NCBI GenBank assembly: GCA_037384425.1
Contig: JARROA010000021.1
Location: 94,090-158,089, forward strand
Reading direction: 5' to 3'
Length of the DNA stretch: 64,000 nt
Source of the DNA: Thiodiazotropha sp037384425
GTDB taxonomy: Bacteria > Pseudomonadota > Gammaproteobacteria > Chromatiales > Chromatiaceae
Below are positions 31,917 to 40,304 of this stretch, one piece after another (position 1 is the stretch's first letter; every line of letters starts with the position of its first letter). The notes under the pieces were generated by a model. That model did not search any database and was not told the DNA's origin. It saw nothing but the letters and a program-made list of their open reading frames with translations. The position numbers and the translations under genes were made by a program.

Positions 31917-34301
31917 TCAAAACAGACCGACCCGCAGCCTGACCTTTTCAGGCGGCAGGCAGACCCGGTCGTCACAAGCCTGCAGGCGGATCTCCACCGG
32001 CAGGGTGAGTGTCGCAGGCGTTTCGGCGACGGGCTCCAGTCGGGCCTGCAGGGTTTGCTCTCCGGTGTAGAGCGACACGGGTTGTGGTTGGAAACCCAGT
32101 TTGAGCGCCTCGCCCGGTGGATAGTCGACGTTCGTCAGCCGCCAGCCGCTGTCGGCTGGCAGCGACAGCCGGGTACCGATCAGGTCCGGGTTGCCGGGTT
32201 GGTCGCTGTTGACGTGCCAGCCGGGAGGGATCTCCAGCCGGACCTGAAGCTGTCGACTGCCGTCGTCGGACCTCGAGAGTTCGGCCCGCAGGCGGATGCC
32301 GCCCTGAGCGGCATAGCTCAGCGCGCCCATTTCGCCCTGCACCCGATCGAGCATGGCGGTGAGCATGTAGCTGAAGTTGTGGGGCTGGCTTTCCAGGGTC
32401 GGGGTGAAGCGGCCGATCAGCCCGTCGGCCTGCTGGTGGTAGCGGGCATCGCCGGTGCGCAGGGAGAGCTGCTGCAGTACATGAAGCGCCACCGAAGTGC
32501 CTGATGGAATGGCGCCATCGGCTCCCTCGTCCCGGGGGCGTCCCATGGCCGTGATGCTGGCCTCGGCCTCGTTCATGTAGAAGCCTCCGTCCTCACTGTC
32601 GAGGAAACGCTCGAGCAAGGCATCGGCCAGCTCGCGGGCCCGCTCCAGCCAGCGTGGATCACCGCTGAGGTCGTAGAGGGCGATCAAGGCCTCGGCAAAG
32701 TAGGCGTAGTCCTCCTGCGCGGCAGGGATCGATGAGCGTCCGTCGAGATGGACCCGCCAGAGTTGCCCGGGATTCCGGCGGTTATTTCGCCAGAGAAACT
32801 CGGCGGCCGTTTCCGCCGCCCGGCGATAGATGTCCGAGTCGAGCAGACCGGCGGCCTCGGTCAAGGCGGTGATCATCATGCCGTTCCAGGCGGTGACGAT
32901 CTTGTCGTCGCGCAGCGGCGGCACCCGCTGGTTGCGCACCTGCAGCAGCACGCTGTTGATGTGGTCGAGCCGCTGGCGCAGGGCCTGCAGGTCCTGTCCA
33001 TTTTTCCTGGCATAGCCCTCCAGGGAGTGTTCCAGGTGGAAGATGTTGCGCCCCTCGAAGTTGCCGATGCGGGAGACGCTATAGAGCGACTTGGCCAGCT
33101 CCGCGTCCTCCGGTGCCAGGGCGTCGCGGAGCTCGCGCAGGGTCCAGGTGAAGAAGCGTCCCTCCTCGCCCTCGCTGTCGGCGTCGGTGGCGGAGTAGAA
33201 ACCGCCCTCCGGAGCGGTCATCTCGCGCAGCACATAGTCGAGGGTCTGGGTCACCACCCGGCGGTAGCGCTCGCGGCCGGTCAGGCGCCAGGCGCCCAGG
33301 TAGACGCGGCTGAGGTGGGCCTGGTTGTAGAGCATCTTCTCGAAGTGGGGCACCAACCACTCGTAGTCGGTGGAGTAGCGGTGGAAACCGCCGCCGACCT
33401 GGTCGTAGATGCCGCCGTGCTGCATGTGGTCGAGGCTGGTGGTCAGCATCTCCAGCGCCTTGGCGTCGTTGCGCCGTTCCGCCTGATCCAGCAGCAGGAA
33501 GAGCCAGGGCTCCTGGGGGAACTTGGGGGCCTGGCCGAAGCCGCCCTGGATGTCGTCGAAGATCTGGCCCATGGCCGACACCGCCAGCCCGGCCAAGGCC
33601 GGATCGAAGACCTTGACGCCGGCGCTGAGACGGTTGTTCTCCGCCACTGCGGCGGCGATGCGAGCGGCCTGCTCCTCCACCTCCTGACGCCGTTCGGCCC
33701 ACACCTGGGCCACCTGCTTGAGCAGGCTGGTGAACTGTGCGGGAGGGTAGTAGGTGCCGCCGTAGAAGGGCTTGCCCTCGGGGGTCAGGAAGGAGGACAT
33801 GGGCCAGCCGCCGTGGCCGGTCAGCAGCATCACCGCGGTCATGTAGACCTGGTCCACGTCCGGGTGGCTCTCCCGGTCGACCTTGACGGGGATGAAGTGG
33901 GCGTTGAGCAGGGCGGCGATCTGCGGATCCTCGAAGCTCTCCTGTTCCATCACGTGGCACCAGTGGCAGGTGGAGTAGCCGATGGAGAGAAAGATCGGCT
34001 TGCCTTCCTGCTTGGCCCGTTCGAAAGCCGCGTCGGACCAGGGATGCCAATCCACCGGGTTGTGGGCGTGCTGCAGCAGGTAGGGGGAGTCCTCGAGGAT
34101 CAGTCGGTTGATGTACTTGGGGCTGCCGTCGGCATTGAAGTGCTCGGTGCGTGGTCGGTAACCCACACCTTTGTCGAGGTAGGCCTGGTTGAGTCGTTGC
34201 TGCAGTTCCATGGGTCGCTCGATATCCGGGTTAAGGGGTTCGGCCGGAAGCGACAGGCTGGCGCCGAGCCAGATCAGGGCGGTGAGGAGTTTCGCGTGCA
34301 T
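31917..34301 (-). CDS. DUF255 thioredoxin-fold/six-hairpin protein with C-terminal DsbD-N-like domain
   Basis: A 794-residue secreted protein. A signal peptide (MHAKLLTALIWLGASLSLPA) precedes the DUF255 thioredoxin fold, with YSTCHWCHVMEQESF (C112-x-x-C115) and GGWPMSSFLTPEGKPFYGGTY in the YyaL/SSP411 pattern. A long alpha/alpha six-hairpin domain follows (about 250-620; DQVGGGFHRYSTDYEWLVPHFEKMLYNQ). The last about 125 residues (GWHVNSDQPGNPDLIG, YPPGEALKLGF, LQACDDRVCLPPEKVRL) match the periplasmic N-terminal domain of DsbD, including its paired cysteines. The fusion suggests a thiol-redox partner relay in the periplasm. The ATG at 34301 gives the natural signal peptide. Confidence 0.85.
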   Translation of the reverse strand: MHAKLLTALIWLGASLSLPAEPLNPDIERPMELQQRLNQAYLDKGVGYRPRTEHFNADGSPKYINRLILEDSPYLLQHAHNPVDWHPWSDAAFERAKQEGKPIFLSIGYSTCHWCHVMEQESFEDPQIAALLNAHFIPVKVDRESHPDVDQVYMTAVMLLTGHGGWPMSSFLTPEGKPFYGGTYYPPAQFTSLLKQVAQVWAERRQEVEEQAARIAAAVAENNRLSAGVKVFDPALAGLAVSAMGQIFDDIQGGFGQAPKFPQEPWLFLLLDQAERRNDAKALEMLTTSLDHMQHGGIYDQVGGGFHRYSTDYEWLVPHFEKMLYNQAHLSRVYLGAWRLTGRERYRRVVTQTLDYVLREMTAPEGGFYSATDADSEGEEGRFFTWTLRELRDALAPEDAELAKSLYSVSRIGNFEGRNIFHLEHSLEGYARKNGQDLQALRQRLDHINSVLLQVRNQRVPPLRDDKIVTAWNGMMITALTEAAGLLDSDIYRRAAETAAEFLWRNNRRNPGQLWRVHLDGRSSIPAAQEDYAYFAEALIALYDLSGDPRWLERARELADALLERFLDSEDGGFYMNEAEASITAMGRPRDEGADGAIPSGTSVALHVLQQLSLRTGDARYHQQADGLIGRFTPTLESQPHNFSYMLTAMLDRVQGEMGALSYAAQGGIRLRAELSRSDDGSRQLQVRLEIPPGWHVNSDQPGNPDLIGTRLSLPADSGWRLTNVDYPPGEALKLGFQPQPVSLYTGEQTLQARLEPVAETPATLTLPVEIRLQACDDRVCLPPEKVRLRVGLF

Positions 34302-34524
34302 CAGCTTCACCCATGTGACGGCAGCCGTCGTGTCGCCAGCCCCTGCGATAACGCATGGCGGCGATCTCGCTTGCGACCGGCTATGCAGAGCGGGGCGTCG
34401 TGCGGGGTCGCCCGTTGCGGTCGCGCCTGCCAGCGGGTTGCTTTCTATTCTGGCAGTTGCGATAGCCGGGAAAAACATTCAGGCTGTCTGGAAATCCGGC
34501 AGGCCTGTGGCAGAATGGGGAGTT

Positions 34525-34950
34525 ATGCGCACCAAGCACCTCAACCTCATGCTCACCCGCCTGCTCTGCCTCGGCGTGTTCGCGCTGCTGTCCGGCAGTC
34601 TCTGCGCCGCCTCCTATGACGAGGCGATGTCGGCGCTGGCGGATGGCAACTACCGGATGGCTTACCGGGACTTCAAGGCCCTGGCCGAGGAGGGCGATGC
34701 GGAGGCCCAGTATCGGCTCGGCATGCTGCTGCTGTTCGGGCAGGGGGTGAAGCAACGTGTGGCCGAGGGGCTCGAGTGGCTGAAGCGGGCCGCCGACAAC
34801 GGCTCCTACCTGGCGGCCAACGAACTGGCTCAGATCTACACTTCGGGCCGCGAGGTGGCGCCGGACGAGCAGGAGGCGATGAAGTGGATAGAACGGGCGA
34901 CCCAACTGGGCAAACAACAACCCGAAGAGGCGGATGACGGCTGTGAGTGA
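34525..34950 (+). CDS. Sel1-repeat periplasmic protein
   Basis: A 141-residue protein with a signal peptide (to about residue 28, LLSGSLCAAS) and two to three Sel1-like repeats: ADGNYRMAYRDFKALAEEGD, AEAQYRLGMLLLFGQGVKQR, EGLEWLKRAADNGSYLAANE and EAMKWIERATQLG. Such repeats bind partner proteins. GGGGAG before the ATG at 34525 supports the start. It is divergent from the DUF255 gene and 46 bases before the GspA gene, so it may belong to the same transcript. Confidence 0.85.
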   Translation: MRTKHLNLMLTRLLCLGVFALLSGSLCAASYDEAMSALADGNYRMAYRDFKALAEEGDAEAQYRLGMLLLFGQGVKQRVAEGLEWLKRAADNGSYLAANELAQIYTSGREVAPDEQEAMKWIERATQLGKQQPEEADDGCE

Positions 34951-34996
34951 GAGTCTGTGCCATGCATCCCGCCGGGTCTGAACCAAGTCGCCGCCA

Positions 34997-36772
34997 ATGA
35001 TGAAATTCAGAGACTTCGGGTTCAGGGAGAACCCCTTCGCCATCACCCCCGACCCCCGCTATCTCTACCTCAGCAGGGGCCACGAGGAGAGTCTGGCCCA
35101 CCTGATCTACGGCACCGGGCCCAACGGCGGCTTCGTGCTGCTGACCGGTGAGGTCGGAACCGGCAAGACCCTGCTGATCCGCAGCCTGTTGGCGCAACAG
35201 CTGAGCGAGGTGGATATCGCCCTGGTGCTGAATCCGCGACTCTCCCGACGCGAGTTCATCGCCACCATCTGCGACGAGCTGGGAATCAAATACGCGGGTC
35301 CTCCCTACTCCTTGAAGCAGCTCATCGACGCTCTTACCCGCCACCTGCTGAAGACCCACAGCGAGGGTCGTCACACCGTGCTGGTGGTGGACGAGGCGCA
35401 GAATCTCAGCCCCCGGGTGCTGGAGACGGTGCGCCTGCTGACCAACCTGGAGACCACCCGTCACAAGCTGCTGCGTATCATCCTGGTGGGCCAGCCGGAG
35501 CTGCTGCAGATGCTTTCACACAAGGAGCTGCGGCAGGTCGATCAGCGCATCACCGCGCGCTACCATCTCAGCCCCCTGGAGCGGCAGGAGACGTCCAGCT
35601 ATATCGGTCACCGCCTGGCGGTGGCCGGCATCCGAGAGGATCTGTTCACCCCCGCCGCGCTGCGTCTGATCCACCGTCTTACCCGTGGCGTACCACGTAA
35701 AATCAATACCCTGTGCGAACGTTCGCTGCTGGCCATCTTCTCCCGTGGCCGGCAGCGGGCGGGAGTATCGCTGGTCTGGCAGGCGTGGCGTGAGGTGCGG
35801 GGATACAAACTCGGCTCGTCCCTCTGGCTCTGGTCGACTGTGGCGGCGCTGCTGCTGGTGGTCGGCTCGACCGCCTATCTGATGTGGCCGGTCGCGGAGA
35901 AGGCGACCGGCGGGCAGGCGGCAGAGGCAGTGGTCAGCGTTCCTGAACCGGTTGCCGAAGAGGCGCCGGTGCCGGCCCGACAACCGTCCGCCGCCGAAGA
36001 CGTATCGGCTCCGGCGACGCCGCCTTCCGAACAGGGTCCTGCCCAGGCCGTCCCTGTCGCACACGAACCGGTGACGACAGAGGTCCCGGATTCCGGCGTC
36101 GGGCCGGAAAGACCCGCCGAGGCGCCGGCGATGATGGATGCGCGCGACCTGGAGCGACTCTTTCTGCAACCCCAGTCTAGGAACCGTCTCTATCAGCCGC
36201 TGTTCGCACTCTGGGGTGAGACCTATGAGATCAATTCCACCCTCACGCCCTGCATGCAGGCGCCGATGCATGGGCTTCGCTGCCTGCGCGACCAAAGCGA
36301 TTGGCGGCAGATCGAGGCCCTCAACCGGCCCCTGCTGTTGCGCCTGGTGAAGGAGAAGCAGTCACGCCTGCTGCTGCTCAAATTGAAGCAGAACGAGTTG
36401 CTGCTGGTGGATGACGGACAGGGCGAGACTTTGCTGGAGGCGTCGAAACTGGAGCCCTACTGGCGGGGAGAATTCGTCATGCTGTGGCGGCCCCACGAAG
36501 GGGTGGCGCTGATTGGGGACGGCTCCTCGGGCGAGGCGGTGACCTGGCTGCGCCGGCGGCTGCAGGCGTTCGATCATCAACCGATCGTACCGGTCGAGGG
36601 GGTTGACCATTTCGACCAGGCGCTCAAACGCCGGCTGCAATCCTTTCAGCGCCAGCAGGGGCTACACGCCGACGGCATGGCGGGCCAGCAGACGCTGATC
36701 CACCTCAACAACCTGACGCCACAACCGGGCCGGCCGACCCTGCTGGCGGAGAGCGACGCGCAGGAGGGATGA
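34997..36772 (+). CDS. gspA: GspA/ExeA-type AAA ATPase with peptidoglycan-binding domain
   Basis: A 591-residue inner-membrane ATPase that, with GspB, helps insert the type II secretion secretin through the peptidoglycan. Walker A GEVGTGKT is at 51-58, Walker B VLVVDEAQNLS near 128-138, and the ExeA motif LLRIILVGQPEL follows. A transmembrane helix lies near 277-297 (LWLWSTVAALLLVVGSTAYL). A Pro/Ala/Glu-rich linker leads to a peptidase-like region and a C-terminal peptidoglycan-binding fold (AVTWLRRRLQAFDHQPIV, LKRRLQSFQRQQGLHADGMA). It ends two bases before gspB. No gspC-M genes lie in the window. Confidence 0.9.
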   Translation: MMKFRDFGFRENPFAITPDPRYLYLSRGHEESLAHLIYGTGPNGGFVLLTGEVGTGKTLLIRSLLAQQLSEVDIALVLNPRLSRREFIATICDELGIKYAGPPYSLKQLIDALTRHLLKTHSEGRHTVLVVDEAQNLSPRVLETVRLLTNLETTRHKLLRIILVGQPELLQMLSHKELRQVDQRITARYHLSPLERQETSSYIGHRLAVAGIREDLFTPAALRLIHRLTRGVPRKINTLCERSLLAIFSRGRQRAGVSLVWQAWREVRGYKLGSSLWLWSTVAALLLVVGSTAYLMWPVAEKATGGQAAEAVVSVPEPVAEEAPVPARQPSAAEDVSAPATPPSEQGPAQAVPVAHEPVTTEVPDSGVGPERPAEAPAMMDARDLERLFLQPQSRNRLYQPLFALWGETYEINSTLTPCMQAPMHGLRCLRDQSDWRQIEALNRPLLLRLVKEKQSRLLLLKLKQNELLLVDDGQGETLLEASKLEPYWRGEFVMLWRPHEGVALIGDGSSGEAVTWLRRRLQAFDHQPIVPVEGVDHFDQALKRRLQSFQRQQGLHADGMAGQQTLIHLNNLTPQPGRPTLLAESDAQEG

Positions 36773-36773
36773 G

Positions 36774-37379
36774 ATGTCGCTGATACTGGAAGCGTTGAAA
36801 AAGGCCGAGCGCCAGCACAAGCTGGGCGAAGTTCCGAGCCTCGGGGCCCAGGCCGCCGGCGCTCCACCGTCGCGCCTGCGCGGACTGGGCTGGCTGATGC
36901 TGATCCTGCTGGCCTGCGTGATGCTGGGGCTCGGACTCTATCTGGGCGGCTTCCGCCTGAGCGTGCCGGAGCCGCCGCAGGCTGCCGTCCCGGCACCGGA
37001 TTCGGTACCAGAGCCGGCGCAACCACCACCGGTGACCGTTTCGGCGTCGCCGCAAACCGAGTCTCCGCAAGCGATCGCCCCGGTCCCGCTAGGGGAGAAC
37101 CCCGCGCCGCCGCAGGTCACTTACGCGCCTCCGCCCACCAAACCGGCAAGGCCGCTGACGGAGATGCCGAGCGGGTTTGTCGCCAACCTGCCGTCACTGA
37201 ATATCGATATTCACAGTTACGACCAGCGCCCGGCCAAACGCTACGTCCTGATCAACATGGATAAGTATCACGAGGGGGACTATCTGGCGGAGGGGCCGCA
37301 GCTGATCGAAATTCTGCCCGACGGCGTGATCCTGGAGCATCTGGGCGAGCGCTTCATCCTGCCGATCGGCAACCAGTAG
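36774..37379 (+). CDS. gspB: GspB-type assembly protein of type II secretion
   Basis: A 201-residue partner of GspA. It opens MSLILEALKKAERQHKLGEV, the very conserved cytoplasmic start of GspB/PulB-like proteins. One transmembrane helix follows (about 41-62), then a Pro/Ala-rich periplasmic linker, and the C-terminal GspB domain (LPSLNIDIHSYDQRPAKRYV, then EGPQLIEILPDGVILEHLGE). It is two bases downstream of gspA, so they are translated together. Confidence 0.92.
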   Translation: MSLILEALKKAERQHKLGEVPSLGAQAAGAPPSRLRGLGWLMLILLACVMLGLGLYLGGFRLSVPEPPQAAVPAPDSVPEPAQPPPVTVSASPQTESPQAIAPVPLGENPAPPQVTYAPPPTKPARPLTEMPSGFVANLPSLNIDIHSYDQRPAKRYVLINMDKYHEGDYLAEGPQLIEILPDGVILEHLGERFILPIGNQ

Positions 37380-37461
37380 TGCCAGCTATCGGATCCTGAT
37401 ACCGCCGTCGATGGGGGGTGAGGCCGCAAGGAGGTGCCTCCCGGCATCCGCAGCCTGAACT

Positions 37462-38319
37462 TCAGGAGGCCTTGCCCAAAGGATTCAGCAGATGCAGCAA
37501 CGCCTCCATCTCCGGTTCCATCAGGCGTCCGATCTCGATGCAGCCCTCGAGCGTGATCCCCAGTCGCTTCAGGCTTTCGGGGTGGGGTTCCGGCATCCCT
37601 TCGCCCAACTCGCTCCCCCTGCTGTAAGCCCATGCCATCAGCCTGCCGATATGAACTGCGGCGGTGGCCAGCGGGTCGCGCTGGGCGCGTATGGGCTCCG
37701 GATGATATTCGGTGGTCTCGATCAGGGTCTCCGGCAGCCGCCATTGACGCATCAGGGTGGCGCCGACCCGAGCGTAGTCGAGCCCCAGCACCTCCCGCTC
37801 CACTTCCACCAGGGGGAGCGAGCGCTCTTGCGCGAGCTTTTCGGCGTGCAACGTCTCCTTGGGGACGCTCTGGTAGAGGATGAGGTGCCCGAGATCGCTC
37901 AACAGGCCGGCCACGAAGAGTCTTTCTGCTGTGCTGATGCTGCAAACCCGTCCCAGCTGCTGTGACACCAGGCCGCAAAATGCGCTGCCGCGCCAGAAGC
38001 TGGAGAGGTTGTAGTGTTTCGGATCGATGTCACTGAAGCTGTGGGCGACCGCCGTGGCCAGCGCCAGGTCGTGGATCTGCTGGGTGCCGAGCAGACTGAC
38101 GGCGCGGGGGATATTGTCGATCGGATTGACAAGGCCGAAGTAGGGGCTGTTGACCAGCCGCAGCACGCGGGTGGTGAGCGCGGGATCGTGGCTGATGGCT
38201 TCGGCCACATGCTGCACGGTGTAGTTCGGATCGTCGATCACCGCCTTCAGGTTCAGGTAGGCCTCTGGCAGGCTGATCAGCTTAGCGTCGCGGGTGACTC
38301 TCTCCCAGAGGGTCGACAT
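37462..38319 (-). CDS. HDOD-domain signalling protein
   Basis: A 285-residue cytoplasmic protein with one HDOD domain (about 14-215): SLPEAYLNLKAVIDDPN, ALTTRVLRLVNSPYFGL, IPRAVSLLGTQQIHDLALAT, FVAGLLSDLGHLIL and YARVGATLMRQWRLPETL. HDOD domains lack full HD catalytic residues and usually act in signalling with c-di-GMP, chemotaxis or stress circuits. AGGTAA seven bases before the ATG at 38319 supports this start rather than a longer upstream frame. It is a single-domain type without receiver or GGDEF modules. Confidence 0.88.
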   Translation of the reverse strand: MSTLWERVTRDAKLISLPEAYLNLKAVIDDPNYTVQHVAEAISHDPALTTRVLRLVNSPYFGLVNPIDNIPRAVSLLGTQQIHDLALATAVAHSFSDIDPKHYNLSSFWRGSAFCGLVSQQLGRVCSISTAERLFVAGLLSDLGHLILYQSVPKETLHAEKLAQERSLPLVEVEREVLGLDYARVGATLMRQWRLPETLIETTEYHPEPIRAQRDPLATAAVHIGRLMAWAYSRGSELGEGMPEPHPESLKRLGITLEGCIEIGRLMEPEMEALLHLLNPLGKAS

Positions 38320-38409
38320 GGGGTTACCTCGAATCTTATGGATTTGGCGTCGGAGCGGATGCAGCCTCCGGTTCAGTATAACAACGGGAGTCATTTCCGT
38401 TGGCCCGGG

Positions 38410-39117
38410 TCACGGCAACGGCGTTCTGGCCAGGGCCCAGACATCGATCTGCTTCGCCCCTGCCCGCAACAGGGCCAGGCTGGCGGCCGTGACCGTCGCG
38501 CCGGTGGTGATGACGTCATCGAGCAGAGCGATGTGGCGCCCTTTTACAGCCCCGTCGGCGCTGAAGGCCGCGTGCAGGTTTCTGCGTCTGGCGCGTCGGT
38601 CGAGACGGCTTTGGGGAGGCGTGGCGCGAACACGCCGAAGGCGGCGCCAGTCGAGTTCGAGATCGAGTTCGCCGGCAATTCGCCGTGCCAGTTCCAGTGA
38701 CTGATTGAAGCCCCGTTCACGCAGCCTGTCGGGGTGCAGGGGGACCGGCAGCAGCAGATCCGGGCGTGGCAGGTCCGCAGGCAGTGTCGAGCAGAAGAGC
38801 GCGCTCAATGACGCTGTCAGATGGAGTCGGTGGCGGAACTTGAACTCGCCGATCAGGCGACTGAAGGGAGGCTCATATAGAAGCGGCACATGGCTCGACA
38901 CAAAGGGCGGCGGATGCCGGGTGCAACGCCCGCAGGCTGTACCCCCCGTATGCGTAAGCGGCAGGGCGCATACCGGACAGGCGACATTGTTGTAGGGCAG
39001 ATCCCGGTAACAGGCAAGACAGAGTGCCGAAGGGTGGTCGAGCGGGCTTCCGCAAAGCGCGCAATGGGCGGGGAAGAGGGTAGATTGTACAAAAAATAGC
39101 CAGTTGTTAACCTGCAT
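38410..39117 (-). CDS. comF: ComF family phosphoribosyltransferase-like protein
   Basis: A 235-residue protein with an N-terminal four-cysteine zinc module (CALCGSPLDHPSALCLACYR plus CPVCALPL and CGRC) and a type I phosphoribosyltransferase fold ending in the PRPP-binding loop IALLDDVITTGATV (about 201-214). ComF supports DNA uptake in competent bacteria; the gammaproteobacterial version next to bio genes is also called GntX. The ATG at 39117 has GGAAGG upstream. Its start region overlaps the BirA-type operator of bioB. Confidence 0.92.
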   Translation of the reverse strand: MQVNNWLFFVQSTLFPAHCALCGSPLDHPSALCLACYRDLPYNNVACPVCALPLTHTGGTACGRCTRHPPPFVSSHVPLLYEPPFSRLIGEFKFRHRLHLTASLSALFCSTLPADLPRPDLLLPVPLHPDRLRERGFNQSLELARRIAGELDLELDWRRLRRVRATPPQSRLDRRARRRNLHAAFSADGAVKGRHIALLDDVITTGATVTAASLALLRAGAKQIDVWALARTPLP

Positions 39118-39136
39118 AACCTTCCCTGGTTGACAG
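39104..39136. promoter_or_regulatory. BirA-type biotin operator between comF and bioB
   Basis: TTGTTAACC (39104-39112), a 15-base spacer and GGTTGACAG (39128-39136) match the gammaproteobacterial BirA box TTGTAAACC-N15/16-GGTTTACAA with one mismatch on the left and two on the right. It lies in the only position expected: upstream of bioB. The left half covers comF codons 2-5, so comF is inside the operator. Confidence 0.85.
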
Positions 39137-39159
39137 ATGTGCAGTGAATAGGGTCTATT
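39130..39159 (+). promoter_or_regulatory. Likely bioB promoter, -35 inside the BirA box
   Basis: The consensus -35 TTGACA (39130-39135) is followed after 18 bases by TCTATT (39154-39159), a fair -10. The -35 overlaps the right half-site of the biotin operator, so bound BirA would block RNA polymerase. The predicted transcript start is near 39166, about 33 bases before the bioB ATG. Confidence 0.65.
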
Positions 39160-39198
39160 GGCCCACTCTTCAACCGCCAAAGCGAGCCGGTGCGCACG

Positions 39199-40215
39199 AT
39201 GACCGAAACCACTATACGCCATGACTGGACCCTGGATGAAATAGAGTCCCTGCTAGGGCAACCCTTCAATGATCTGATGTTCCGGGCGCAAAGCGTCCAT
39301 CGGGCCCATTTCGATCCCAACCGGGTGCAGATGAGCAGTCTGCTCAGCATCAAGACCGGCGCCTGCGCCGAGGATTGCGGCTACTGCTCCCAGAGCGCCA
39401 AGCACGCCACCGGCCTGGAGGCGGAGAAGCTGATGCCCCTGGAGGAGGTGGTCGAAGCGGCACAGGCCGCCAAGGACAAGGGTGCCACCCGCTTCTGCAT
39501 GGGCGCCGCCTGGCGCAATCCGACCGACAAGAACCTGGCCAAGGTGATCGAGATGGTGGAGGCGGTGCATGGACTCGGTATGGAGACCTGCCTCACCCTC
39601 GGCATGCTGACCCAGGCCCAGGCCGAGCGCCTGCATGAGGCGGGCCTCGACTACTACAATCACAATCTCGACACCTCGCCCGAGTTCTACGGCAACGTCA
39701 TCACCACCCGTACTTTCGACGACCGTCTCGACACGCTGGCCCATGTGCGCGACGCGGGGATCAACGTCTGCTCCGGCGGCATCCTCGGTATGGGCGAGTC
39801 CCGGCACGACCGCGCCAGCATGCTGCGCGAGCTGGCCAATCTGCCTAAGCACCCGGAATCGGTGCCGATCAATATGCTGGTGCAAGTGGAGGGCACGCCC
39901 CTGTTCGGCGCCGAAAAGCTCGATCATCTGGAATTCGTGCGTACTATCGCGGTCGCTCGCATCCTGATGCCGGCCTCCTATGTGCGACTCTCCGCCGGCC
40001 GCACCGAGATGAGCGACGAGATGCAGGCGCTCTGCTTCCTGGCCGGGGCCAACTCCATCTTCTACGGCGAGCGGTTACTGACCACCGACAACCCCGAGGC
40101 AGATCGCGACCAGGCCCTACTGGCCCGACTCGGCATGCAGACCGAAGAGGCCATCGAGACCGAGGTCAAGGCGGCCAAAGCCCCCTGCAGCAAGCAGTCG
40201 GCGCAGGCGCTCTGA
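39199..40215 (+). CDS. bioB: Biotin synthase
   Basis: A 338-residue radical SAM enzyme that inserts sulfur into dethiobiotin, the last step of biotin synthesis. The radical SAM cluster motif C56-x3-C60-x2-C63 is in TGACAEDCGYCSQSAKH. Other conserved parts are YYNHNLDTSPEFYGNVITTRT, SGGILGMGESRHDRA and RLSAGRTEMSDEMQALCFLAGANSIFYGE split over about residues 257-287, which includes the arginine that ligates the 2Fe-2S cluster. An in-frame GTG at 39190 could add three residues. First gene of the bioBFHCD operon. Confidence 0.97.
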   Translation: MTETTIRHDWTLDEIESLLGQPFNDLMFRAQSVHRAHFDPNRVQMSSLLSIKTGACAEDCGYCSQSAKHATGLEAEKLMPLEEVVEAAQAAKDKGATRFCMGAAWRNPTDKNLAKVIEMVEAVHGLGMETCLTLGMLTQAQAERLHEAGLDYYNHNLDTSPEFYGNVITTRTFDDRLDTLAHVRDAGINVCSGGILGMGESRHDRASMLRELANLPKHPESVPINMLVQVEGTPLFGAEKLDHLEFVRTIAVARILMPASYVRLSAGRTEMSDEMQALCFLAGANSIFYGERLLTTDNPEADRDQALLARLGMQTEEAIETEVKAAKAPCSKQSAQAL

Positions 40216-40221
40216 AAGGAT

Positions 40222-40253
40222 GGGTAGGGTGGGGCCCAGCCCCACCGTTACCC
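40222..40253. repeat. Palindrome of the GGTGGGGC/GCCCCACC family inside the bio operon
   Basis: GGTGGGGC (40228-40235) and GCCCCACC (40239-40246) form a tight stem, extended by GGGTA/TTACCC at the borders. It lies between bioB and bioF and could stabilise or partly attenuate the bio transcript. Confidence 0.6.
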
Positions 40254-40304
40254 TGAAACAGATAGAGCGCCCGACCTGCCAGCGTATCGGACTCAAATTA
40301 CCGC

